From: Flavonifractor sp. An112
Lineage (GTDB): Bacteria > Bacillota > Clostridia > Oscillospirales > Oscillospiraceae
Direction of reading: 5' to 3'
DNA length: 57,557 nucleotides
NCBI RefSeq assembly: GCF_002161085.1
Contig: NZ_NFLU01000012.1
Span: forward strand, 1 to 57,557
Each line of letters opens with the position of its first letter. Positions within the stretch are counted from its first letter, which is position 1. Shown here in pieces: positions 50,053-57,557 of the stretch. Made by a program: the position numbers and the translations under genes. A model generated the notes under the pieces. The model was given only the letters and a program-made list of their open reading frames with translations, made no database searches and was not told the origin of the DNA.

Positions 50053-52692
50053 TTACCGGGGGTTCTTGATGGCGGCCTGAGCAGCGGCCAGACGGGCGAT
50101 GGGCACACGGAAGGGGGAGCAGGACACATAGTCCAGGCCGACCTTGTGGCAGAACTCCACAGAGGTGGGGTCGCCGCCGTGCTCGCCGCAGATGCCCATA
50201 TGGATGTCGGGACGGGTCTGATGGCCCAGCTGGACGGCCATGGCCACCAGCTTGCCCACGCCGTTCTGATCCAGGTGGGCGAAGGGATCGGACTCGTAGA
50301 TCTTCTTGTCGTAGTAGTAGCTCAGGAACTTGCCGGCGTCGTCCCGGGAGAAGCCGAAGGTCATCTGAGTCAGGTCGTTGGTACCGAAGGAGAAGAACTG
50401 AGCCTCCTTGGCGATCTCGTCGGCGGTGAGGGCGGCACGGGGGATCTCGATCATGGTGCCAACCTCATACTTCATGTCGATACCGGCGGCGGCGATGATG
50501 GCGTCGGCGGTCTTGACCACCACGTCCTTGACGTACTTGAGCTCCTTGACCTCGCCCACCAGGGGGATCATGATCTCGGGCACCATGGTCCAGTCGGGAT
50601 GCTTCTTCTGGACGTTGATGGCGGCGTTGATGACGGCGGTGGTCTGCATGGCGGCGATCTCGGGATAGGAGACGGCCAGACGGCAGCCGCGGTGACCCAT
50701 CATGGGGTTGAACTCATGCAGGGAGGCGATGACGTTGTGGAGCTTCTCCAGAGGGATGTTCATCTCCTTGGAAATCTCCACGATGTCCTCCTCCTTGGTG
50801 GGGAGGAACTCATGCAGCGGGGGATCCAGGAAGCGGATGACCACGGGATGACCCTGCATGGCCTCATAGATGCCCTCAAAGTCGCCCTGCTGATAGGGCA
50901 TGATCTTGGCCAGAGCCTTCTCACGGTCGGCCACGTTGTCGGAGACGATCATCTCACGGATGGCCTTGATGCGCTCGCCCTCGAAGAACATATGCTCGGT
51001 GCGGCACAGGCCGATGCCCTGCGCGCCAAAGGCGTAGCCCTGAGCGGCGTCACGGGGATTGTCGGCGTTGGTGTACACCTTGAGCTGACGGTACTTGTCG
51101 GCCCAGCCCATCAGGCGGCCAAAGTAGCCGGAGCCGGGATCGGCGGGCACAGTGGCGATGGCCTCGCCGTAGATGTTGCCGGTGGAGCCGTCCAGGGAGA
51201 TCCAGTCGCCCTCATGGTAGTCCTTGCCGGCCAGAGTAAACTTCTTGCCCTCGTAGTCCACCACGATATCGCCGCAGCCGGACACGCAGCAGGTGCCCAT
51301 ACCGCGGGCCACCACGGCGGCGTGGGAGGTCATGCCGCCGCGGACGGTGAGGATACCCTGGGAGACCTGCATACCCTCGATGTCCTCGGGGGAGGTCTCA
51401 AGACGGACCAGGATGACCTTCTCGCCGCGGGCGTGCCACTCCTTGGAGTCCTCGGCGGTAAAGACCACACGGCCGCAGGCGGCGCCGGGAGAGGCGGCCA
51501 GGCCCTTGCCCACTGCCTGGGCCTTCTTCAGGGCCTCGGGGTCAAAGGTGGGGTGGAGCAGGGCGTCCAGCTGCTTGGGATCGACGCGGCACACGGCCTC
51601 CTTCTCGTCGATCATGCCCTCATCCACCAGATCCACAGCCACCTTCAGGGCGGCGGCGGCGGTGCGCTTGCCGTTGCGGGTCTGGAGCATATAGAGCTTG
51701 CCGTTCTCAATGGTAAACTCCATGTCCTGCATATCCTTGTAGTGCTGCTCCAGGCGGTTGGCGATGTCGGCGAACTGCTCGTAGACCGCGGGCATCTCCT
51801 CGTGAAGCTTGGAGATGGGAGAGGGGGTACGTACGCCGGCCACCACGTCCTCGCCCTGGGCGTTGATGAGGTATTCGCCGAAGAGGGCCTTCTCACCGGT
51901 GGCGGGGTTGCGGGTGAAGGCCACGCCGGTACCGGAGTTGTCGCCGGAGTTGCCGAACACCATGGACTGCACGTTGACGGCAGTGCCCCAGTCGTAGGGG
52001 ATCTCGTTCATGCGGCGGTACACGTTGGCACGGGGGTTGTCCCAGGAGCGGAACACGGCCTTGACGGCTTCCATCAGCTGGACCTTGGGGTCCTGGGGGA
52101 AGTCCTCGCCCTTTTCCTTCTTATAGAACTCCTTGAAGAGAACCACCAGGTGCTTCATGTCGTCGGTGTCCAGCTCCACGTCCTGCTTGACGCCCTTCTT
52201 GGCCTTGACCTCGTCGATGATCTCCTCAAAGCGCTTCTTGGACAGCTCCATGACCACGTCGGAGAACATCTGAATGAACCGGCGGTAGGAGTCGTAGGCG
52301 AAGCGGGGGTTGTTGGTAAACTTGGCCAGGCCTTCCACCACCACGTCGTTGAGGCCCAGGTTGAGGATGGTGTCCATCATACCGGGCATGGAGGCCCGGG
52401 CGCCGGAGCGGACGGAAACCAGCAGGGGGTTCTCGGGGTCGGCAAACTTCTTGCCGCAGATCTCCTCCATCTTGCCCAGGTACTCGTAGATCTGGGCCTG
52501 AATGTCCTCGTTGATCTGACGACCGTCATTATAGTACTGGGTGCAGGCCTCGGTGGTCACGGTAAAGCCCTGAGGCACCGGCATACCCAGATTGGTCATT
52601 TCGGCCAGATTGGCGCCCTTGCCTCCCAGCAGCTCACGCATAGAGCCGTTGCCTTCGGAGAACAAGTAGACGTACTTGTGAGAATTGCCCAT
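50053..52692 (-). CDS. ppdK: Pyruvate, phosphate dikinase
   Basis: 879 residues, normal length. The nucleotide-binding N-domain (LLGGKGANLAEM, SVRSGARASMPGMMDTILNLG), the phospho-His in VRGGMTSHAAVVARGMGT (about residue 455), and the PEP-site Cys in HMGICGEHGGDP (about 830) are intact. It interconverts pyruvate and PEP using ATP and phosphate, in the glycolysis of many anaerobes. AGGAGG lies nine bases before the ATG at 52692; a GTG six bases upstream is too close. Confidence 0.97.
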   Translation of the reverse strand: MGNSHKYVYLFSEGNGSMRELLGGKGANLAEMTNLGMPVPQGFTVTTEACTQYYNDGRQINEDIQAQIYEYLGKMEEICGKKFADPENPLLVSVRSGARASMPGMMDTILNLGLNDVVVEGLAKFTNNPRFAYDSYRRFIQMFSDVVMELSKKRFEEIIDEVKAKKGVKQDVELDTDDMKHLVVLFKEFYKKEKGEDFPQDPKVQLMEAVKAVFRSWDNPRANVYRRMNEIPYDWGTAVNVQSMVFGNSGDNSGTGVAFTRNPATGEKALFGEYLINAQGEDVVAGVRTPSPISKLHEEMPAVYEQFADIANRLEQHYKDMQDMEFTIENGKLYMLQTRNGKRTAAAALKVAVDLVDEGMIDEKEAVCRVDPKQLDALLHPTFDPEALKKAQAVGKGLAASPGAACGRVVFTAEDSKEWHARGEKVILVRLETSPEDIEGMQVSQGILTVRGGMTSHAAVVARGMGTCCVSGCGDIVVDYEGKKFTLAGKDYHEGDWISLDGSTGNIYGEAIATVPADPGSGYFGRLMGWADKYRQLKVYTNADNPRDAAQGYAFGAQGIGLCRTEHMFFEGERIKAIREMIVSDNVADREKALAKIMPYQQGDFEGIYEAMQGHPVVIRFLDPPLHEFLPTKEEDIVEISKEMNIPLEKLHNVIASLHEFNPMMGHRGCRLAVSYPEIAAMQTTAVINAAINVQKKHPDWTMVPEIMIPLVGEVKELKYVKDVVVKTADAIIAAAGIDMKYEVGTMIEIPRAALTADEIAKEAQFFSFGTNDLTQMTFGFSRDDAGKFLSYYYDKKIYESDPFAHLDQNGVGKLVAMAVQLGHQTRPDIHMGICGEHGGDPTSVEFCHKVGLDYVSCSPFRVPIARLAAAQAAIKNPR

Positions 52693-52747
52693 TTTCACAT
52701 TCCTCCTAAGTTTGCCCCGCCTGGGGCGGGACGGTTCACTGGGTCAT

Positions 52748-52775
52748 ATTATACCATTTTGACAAACAAATGCAA
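52748..52775 (-). promoter_or_regulatory. Sigma-A promoter of ppdK
   Basis: On the minus strand, TTGCAT, 16 bases, TATAAT. Confidence 0.78.
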
Positions 52776-52886
52776 GGGCTGGACGGGTTTATGTGCCATT
52801 TTTCACCAAACCGTACAGTATGAAAATAATTTTCATATTTTGGGGGCTCCGGCATGATCTGTCATGAAATTGTAACCCGATTGGGC

Positions 52887-52915
52887 TTGACAAAAAGAGG
52901 TTACAGTTGTACCCT
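52887..52915 (+). promoter_or_regulatory. Promoter of the blaI-M56 operon
   Basis: A perfect -35 TTGACA with a weak -10 (TACCCT at 17 bases). Both operators lie on or just after it. Confidence 0.55.
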
Positions 52916-52940
52916 AAAGCTGAAAGGTACAACTGTAACC
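52899..52940. promoter_or_regulatory. Twin BlaI/MecI-type operators
   Basis: GGTTACAGTTGTACC (52899-52913) and GGTACAACTGTAACC (52926-52940) are exact inverted copies 12 bases apart. Each contains its own TACA-N2-TGTA dyad, the core recognised by BlaI/MecI repressors. Confidence 0.82.
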
Positions 52941-52956
52941 GGAAGGAGGAGACGCC

Positions 52957-53337
52957 ATGGGTGCCGCAGAAGAGAAGATCACCGAGGCGGAGCTGGAGGT
53001 GATGGAGGTGCTGTGGGACGCCGGGGAACCGGTGACACTGAGCCAGATCAGGGAGGCCCTGGCAGACAGGAACGGGGAGACGGTCAAGACCCTGCTGCGG
53101 CGGCTGTGCGCCAAGGGTGCGGCGGCCCAGGAGAAGCGGCAGGTCTACTATTACCGGCCTCTGGTGAGCCGGGAGGAGCTGGGCTGCTACCGCACCCGCA
53201 AGCTTATTGACAAGCTGTACGCCGGGTCGGCCCGGCAGATGGTGGCCGCCCTGGTGGAGCACGACCAGCTGTCCGGGGATGACATCGCGGAGTTAAAAGC
53301 CCTGCTGGACAGCCTGGACGGAGAAGGAGGGAGCTGA
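52957..53337 (+). CDS. BlaI/MecI-family repressor
   Basis: 126 residues. The winged helix (ITEAELEVMEVLWDAGEPVT, then TVKTLLRRLCAKGAA and VYYYRPLV) and the helical dimerisation tail match BlaI/MecI/CopY repressors. SD GGAAGGAGG precedes the ATG. The next gene, the M56 protease, starts one base after its stop. By analogy, signal binding by the protease leads to cleavage of this repressor and opens the twin operators. No beta-lactamase is in the window. Confidence 0.92.
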   Translation: MGAAEEKITEAELEVMEVLWDAGEPVTLSQIREALADRNGETVKTLLRRLCAKGAAAQEKRQVYYYRPLVSREELGCYRTRKLIDKLYAGSARQMVAALVEHDQLSGDDIAELKALLDSLDGEGGS

Positions 53338-53338
53338 C

Positions 53339-55864
53339 GTGACACCCTTTCTGTATACCCTGCTGAAGCTGAGCGTGCTGGGGTCGCTGCTCACCGGCCT
53401 GCTGCTGTTGGTTCGGCCCCTCATCAAGAGCAAGGCAGCGGTTTACTATCTGTGGCTGCTGGTGTTGGTGCGCCTGGTTTTGCCGGTGGGGGTGACCCTT
53501 CCGCTGCCTGCTCTGCCGGAGCAGGGGACCTACCAGGCCCACACCCAGACGGAGGTTTCCCTCAGCGGTCAGACCGACCCGGTCCAGATCCAGGGCCAGA
53601 CAGGGGAACCGACAGGCCCGGCCATGCCTGAAAATCCTGGCGCGCCGGAGCAGCCTGCCGCTCCGGTGGCAGACTGGAAGGGAGTGCTCACCGCCCCTGA
53701 ACTGTGGTTCGGCCTGTGGGCCGCAGGGGCAGGCCTGTGGCTGGGGCGGTATGTGTGGGGCTACCGGCGCTTTGCCGCCCTGGTGCGCATCTCTGCCCGG
53801 CCTGCCGGGCAAGGAGCCCGGAATGTGCTGGCCGCCCTGGACCCGGGCGGGCGCACTGTGGTGCTGGAGTGTATCCATGTCCATACCCCCATGCTGCTGG
53901 GGGCGATCCATCCCGCCATTGTGCTGCCTGTGGGGGTGGAAAACGACCGGCTGGCGGATATCCTGTCCCACGAGCTGACCCATGCCCGGCGGCACGATCT
54001 GCTCTATAAATGGCTGGCGGCGGCGGTGACCAGCCTCCACTGGTTCAATCCCCTGATGGTGGTGGTGCGGCGGGAAATCTCCCGCTCCTGCGAGCTCTCC
54101 TGTGACGAGGCGGTGACCAGAACCATGGACGGCCCCGCCCGGAAGCACTACGGGGAGACTCTGCTGGTGCTGGCCGCCCGGCCCCCCAGAGGCATGGGGG
54201 TGCTGGCCACCACCCTGTGCGAGGAAAAGACCCGACTGAAAGAAAGGCTGGTGTCCATCATGAAAGGAAAGCGGCAGGGGCCCGCCGCCCTGGCGGCCAC
54301 CCTGGCTCTGGCCATTGTTTTGACCGGCTGCGCCGCCATCAGCGGGGCGGCCCCCAGCCCCAGCCCGGAGCCTACCCCCGACCTGAGCGCTTTGCTGGAG
54401 AACCCGGTGCTGTACGACCTGGACTACGACCTCCAGCTGGCCATTCCCAGCGACCTGGACGGCAAGCTGCTGGTGGAGCTGCCCGAGGAGGGAGAGGACT
54501 TCCTGGTCTGCGTGTGGGAAAAGCGCAGCTATGAGGCGGCGGGCGGCGGCGACACCGACATGGGGTGGCTCTTCACCCTGGTCCGGTGGGACCAGGCCAC
54601 CTACGAACAGTATCTCATCTCCGACGGCAGCGGGGTGACGCCCTTTGGCTATCGGGACGGCTGGTACTATGTGTGGCTGACGGCCAGCGATGTGCGGTTC
54701 TACAGCAATTCCCAGGACGAAGCGGTGATACAGGCGGAGGAGGCGGAATGGACGAACCTGAATCAGCGCCTGCCCGAGGAGGTGCGCCCCGACTTCCTTG
54801 CCCGCAACGGCCTGGAAGCCTACGAGGACAGTATGTACTTCCACGACGGCTATGTGTGGGAGAGCGATCACCGCTATGTCTACTTCCGCACGGAAAACTG
54901 GGGCGAGTCCATTACTCTGCTCCTCTCCCAGCCCATCAAGCAGGGAGCGGGCGGCATCTGGTGCGTGGAGGGCTGGGTGGACAACAACTACGGTACCCGC
55001 TATCTGGTGCTCCCCCGGGACACCGGCACCACGGCGGCGGACTACTACACCCAGCTCCAGCAGCAGGCGGACGGAGGCCGTGAAAACGGTCTGCTGGACC
55101 CCCTCTCCGCCGCCAGGGAATGGCTGAGCGGGCAGGGCTACAACGTGGGCGCCGGCTATGTGGAGCTGGTGGAGGGGGACCCGGCCTGGAATATCTACAG
55201 CCGGGAGATGGAGCCCATCCTGGCCGGCAGCAGCCCCGCCCGGACCCTGACCTATGAAAACGGGCAGGAGACGGATGTGGAGACCTGCGGCGTCATCGAC
55301 AGCAGCATCCAGCTGTGGGTGCGGGTGTGGGTGAAGGCCCAGGCCCCTGCCGCCCTCAACGGCAAGGCGGTGACCTGCACCGATCAAAACGGAGACAGTC
55401 TCATCTTCCTGGAGGAGGGCGGACTGGTGGGCATCGTCCGGGACGGGGAGACCAGCTGGTATGCCTATGCCTACGACTACGACGCCCCCAGCCCCTATGA
55501 GACCATGTACAGCGCCTGCCAGGACTGGCTGGCCATGAAAAATCCGCCGCCCTCCCACAATTACTCCTCGGAGGAGTATAACCGGGCCTATGAGACGGTG
55601 GTACAGAGCTTTGAGACCGGGATGGCAGGGTGTACCCTGGAAAGTTCGTACTATGATCCCCAGCAGTCCTATGCGGTGGCGGCGGACTATCTCCACACCG
55701 ACGACCCGGAGCGGATCAACAATGTGATCGTCTTTTTTGTGAGCTTTACCACCGACGGCAATCAGCCGGTGCTGGACCCCAACACCACCTACACCGACTA
55801 TCAGTTCATCCTCCAGCGGGAGGACAAGGACTCTCCCTGGGTGGTCATCGACGGAGGATATTGA
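53339..55864 (+). CDS. M56 (BlaR1/MecR1-like) sensor protease with large C-terminal domain
   Basis: 841 residues from a GTG start. N-terminal transmembrane helices and a Pro/Gln-rich loop (about 60-115) are followed by the cytoplasmic zinc protease: HELTH (His211, Glu212, His215) and CELSCDEAV. Then comes a further helix (LAATLALAIVLTGCAAISG) and a Ser/Pro linker. The last roughly 490 residues (about 350-841) are extracellular and do not contain the penicillin-binding SxxK domain of BlaR1; they are rich in Trp, Tyr and Asp and look like a different ligand sensor. Partner of the BlaI-type repressor. Confidence 0.87.
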   Translation: MTPFLYTLLKLSVLGSLLTGLLLLVRPLIKSKAAVYYLWLLVLVRLVLPVGVTLPLPALPEQGTYQAHTQTEVSLSGQTDPVQIQGQTGEPTGPAMPENPGAPEQPAAPVADWKGVLTAPELWFGLWAAGAGLWLGRYVWGYRRFAALVRISARPAGQGARNVLAALDPGGRTVVLECIHVHTPMLLGAIHPAIVLPVGVENDRLADILSHELTHARRHDLLYKWLAAAVTSLHWFNPLMVVVRREISRSCELSCDEAVTRTMDGPARKHYGETLLVLAARPPRGMGVLATTLCEEKTRLKERLVSIMKGKRQGPAALAATLALAIVLTGCAAISGAAPSPSPEPTPDLSALLENPVLYDLDYDLQLAIPSDLDGKLLVELPEEGEDFLVCVWEKRSYEAAGGGDTDMGWLFTLVRWDQATYEQYLISDGSGVTPFGYRDGWYYVWLTASDVRFYSNSQDEAVIQAEEAEWTNLNQRLPEEVRPDFLARNGLEAYEDSMYFHDGYVWESDHRYVYFRTENWGESITLLLSQPIKQGAGGIWCVEGWVDNNYGTRYLVLPRDTGTTAADYYTQLQQQADGGRENGLLDPLSAAREWLSGQGYNVGAGYVELVEGDPAWNIYSREMEPILAGSSPARTLTYENGQETDVETCGVIDSSIQLWVRVWVKAQAPAALNGKAVTCTDQNGDSLIFLEEGGLVGIVRDGETSWYAYAYDYDAPSPYETMYSACQDWLAMKNPPPSHNYSSEEYNRAYETVVQSFETGMAGCTLESSYYDPQQSYAVAADYLHTDDPERINNVIVFFVSFTTDGNQPVLDPNTTYTDYQFILQREDKDSPWVVIDGGY

Positions 55865-55884
55865 GAAGAGGAGCCACCAAGATA

Positions 55885-55918
55885 AAAAGATCCCCTGCCA
55901 GATGGCAGGGGATCTTTT
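55885..55918. terminator. Bidirectional terminator
   Basis: AAAAGATCCCCTGCCA, loop GA, TGGCAGGGGATCTTTT; shared by the M56 gene (plus) and the right-edge gene (minus). Confidence 0.92.
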
Positions 55919-55922
55919 CGTC

Positions 55923-57557
55923 TCAATATTTGTTGACCATTCCCGAGATCAGGGGGGTGGGCACCAGCCACATGATGAGGAACACCAGCAGGTTGGAGGC
56001 CGACAGGGAGGCGTAGGCTCCCACAAAGGTGAGGTAGAAGGCCAGAATCAGGCCTACCACCGCCCCCAGGCTGGCCAGCACCGCCGAGGTGCGGACGGCC
56101 CGGCGGAGCCGGGCGGCGCCTACCACCGCCTCGGAGTAGGGCCCGATGCCCTCCCGGCAGAGGACGGCGGTGAGAATGTCGCTGTGGAGCTGGTCCTCGT
56201 CGGACAGCTCCATCCGCCGCTCCACAGAGGGGTATTCCATCCGGTCCACCGGCAGCTTGAATCGCTGGCGGAGCATGGCGGGGGTCAGGTTGAAGTCCCG
56301 GGTGGCCATCACCGGGGACACCCGGTTGCGGATCAGGCTGGTGAGGGCCGGGTCCACCGTGCCGTGGAGGGTGTAGTTCAGGGCGAAGATACCCGCCAAC
56401 TCCCCGTCGATGGCACAGAATACGGCGTTCTTCACATGAAGTCCCGGGGGCAGGGCAATCTCCATCAGCCGCATGAAGTCGGCGGAGCCCACCAGTACCT
56501 GTTCGTTGCGGATGACGCCGGACAGGCCGCCCTCATAACAGAAGAAGTTGGATACCCGGCGGTAAATGGCCCCCTGGGCCCGGAGCAGGTCGTGGAAGGG
56601 CTTGTCCAGGCCGCAGCCCGATTCCCGGATGAGGGTGGCGGTATCGGCTACCACCTTTTCTGCCGGGAAGTCGCCGAAGATCTTGATGCCGTTGAGGGAG
56701 ACACAGCCCGGGGGGAACAGGTCGGAGTCGGTGACCAGAATGCCGCTGCCGCCGGTGGCGGTGACGCCGTCCCAGCCGGCGATGGCGGCCCCCGATTTGC
56801 TCAGCCGCTGGCACAGGGTAAGCCAGGGCTGCCCGAAGCACAGGGCCCCCGACAGGGAGGCGGAGGCGGTGAGGGTGGCGGACAGGCACCACAGCAGCCG
56901 CTCCGGCGCGCCCCGGCCAATGGAGGCCACGATGCTCAGCAGCATACTGGCGATAAACAGCAGGGGGCAGATCCGCCGGAAAATACGCTGGGCGCCGTCG
57001 CTGGCCTGCATCTGCCGGCCAAAGCCTACCGGATCGCCCGACCACTTGGCGTAGGTGTCCCGGCCGTTCCACTTGCCCTCATCCAGGGTGACCAGATAGG
57101 GGTGGGAGGCGGCCGCCGCCGTCTTACAGGCCAGCCGCAGACCCCGCCGCTTTCGGTAGGTGCCCCGCAGCAGCAGGGAGATGCCCAGCACAATGGCGGC
57201 GCAGTAGGGCATCTGGCCCTCCCGGGGGTCCAGCTTGAACATGGTAAGGGCGTCGGCCAGGGTGGCGGCGGAGGCAAAGAGCAGCAAGGTGTCCATGCCG
57301 AACTCCAGCCGAAGCAGGCCGAACAGACCCCGGAAGAGGACATCCAGTCCCAACAGCATGGCCAGCACCTGGACCCCGGCCAGGGCCAGCACCCGCAGCT
57401 CAGGCGTAAGGGCCTGGGGATGGGGAAAGACCTCCAGGGTCAGATAGAGGGCGGGCAGGAACAGCAGGAGGACCAGGGTGGCCCTCAGCCGCATCCCCTT
57501 GAGACCCTTGCCGTACCGTTTGGCCAGATCCGCCGGGGGCAGATCGGGGGCGGGAGG
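55923..57557 (-). CDS. Degenerate P-type-ATPase-like membrane protein, partial (cut by right edge)
   Basis: At least 544 residues; the frame stays open to the window edge, so the start is outside. Two N-terminal hydrophobic segments, a soluble loop, paired helices (CPLLFIASMLLSIVASIG, LLWCLSATLTASASLSGALC) and a terminal pair (LASLGAVVGLILAFYLTF, LLVFLIMWLVPTPLISG) follow P-type ATPase order. Where the phosphorylation motif DKTGT should be, the sequence reads ILVTDSDLFPPG, and no GDGxND motif is visible, so ion-pumping activity is unlikely. Function unknown; it could be a regulator or pseudo-enzyme. Confidence 0.65.
   Translation of the reverse strand, partial: PPAPDLPPADLAKRYGKGLKGMRLRATLVLLLFLPALYLTLEVFPHPQALTPELRVLALAGVQVLAMLLGLDVLFRGLFGLLRLEFGMDTLLLFASAATLADALTMFKLDPREGQMPYCAAIVLGISLLLRGTYRKRRGLRLACKTAAAASHPYLVTLDEGKWNGRDTYAKWSGDPVGFGRQMQASDGAQRIFRRICPLLFIASMLLSIVASIGRGAPERLLWCLSATLTASASLSGALCFGQPWLTLCQRLSKSGAAIAGWDGVTATGGSGILVTDSDLFPPGCVSLNGIKIFGDFPAEKVVADTATLIRESGCGLDKPFHDLLRAQGAIYRRVSNFFCYEGGLSGVIRNEQVLVGSADFMRLMEIALPPGLHVKNAVFCAIDGELAGIFALNYTLHGTVDPALTSLIRNRVSPVMATRDFNLTPAMLRQRFKLPVDRMEYPSVERRMELSDEDQLHSDILTAVLCREGIGPYSEAVVGAARLRRAVRTSAVLASLGAVVGLILAFYLTFVGAYASLSASNLLVFLIMWLVPTPLISGMVNKY

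Noticed and set aside
50050-52857. Very long open frame antisense to ppdK (over 900 codons), and similar ones opposite many genes
   Set aside because: High GC content at third positions removes stops from the opposite strand. The sense frames carry clear family motifs; the antisense translations are repetitive in Gly, Val, His and Leu and match nothing.
52957-55864. Beta-lactam resistance operon
   Set aside because: The repressor and M56 protease are of bla/mec type, but no beta-lactamase or PBP2a gene is nearby and the sensor domain is not penicillin-binding.

Overview
The window looks like the chromosome of a spore-forming, high-GC, anaerobic gut-type Clostridium relative, most likely Oscillospiraceae (Flavonifractor/Lawsonibacter/Pseudoflavonifractor-like). 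This is inference. It rests on spoIIP, a pyruvate formate-lyase pair, pyruvate-phosphate dikinase, an SLH-anchored surface protein, BlaI/M56 and VanRS-like regulators, DUF4358 and DUF1836 proteins, strong GC bias with very long antisense shadow frames, and frequent TTG/GTG starts behind good Shine-Dalgarno sites. There is no prophage, transposase, rRNA or CRISPR array.

Layout. 1-3.7 kb (minus): an edge-truncated membrane protein, then one compact operon for a split ThrE-type transporter, a YjjG-like phosphatase, an SGNH hydrolase and a DUF4358 lipoprotein. 3.9-7.1 kb: TetR plus O-acetyltransferase, convergent with an LtaS-type enzyme. 7.2-9.7 kb (minus): a polar amino-acid ABC transporter. 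9.9-15.5 kb (plus): DUF1836-DegV-PrmA, a small ribbon-helix-helix/orphan pair, a DEAD-box helicase and a GNAT. 15.8-22.5 kb (plus): an oppBCDF-oppA peptide importer. 22.8-25.7 kb (minus): HtrA, a second DegV and a MarR regulator. 25.9-32.2 kb (plus): SpoIIP, YmdB, a YhaO/YhaN-like nuclease-ATPase pair and signal peptidase I. 32.4-35.8 kb (minus): SprT-like protein, UPF0104 membrane protein, VanS-like kinase and GNAT, with a VanR-like regulator diverging at 35.9 kb. 36.7-37.0 kb: tRNA-Met, -Glu and -Val. 37.1-40.2 kb: a ZTP riboswitch followed by pflA-pflB. 40.3-46.8 kb (minus): a P-loop protein, pgi, a molybdopterin oxidoreductase, a UPF0210/ACT pair and an HD nucleotidase. 47.1-50 kb: a leucine-rich-repeat/lipase/SLH surface protein. 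50-52.7 kb (minus): ppdK. 52.9-55.9 kb: BlaI-type repressor and M56 sensor protease. Right edge: a degenerate P-type-ATPase-like protein.

The most unusual signal is a small three-hairpin repeat found twice, directly after the stop codons of oppF (20.3 kb) and pgi (41.0 kb). In both cases it is followed by a second copy of the gene's own 3' end, including the stop codon. The stems of the two repeat copies differ by compensatory changes. The duplicated pgi tails differ at 10 of 26 codons yet encode the same residues. I do not recognise this as a described element. Other structured intergenic repeats lie at 22.7, 28.0, 32.2 and 44.5 kb.
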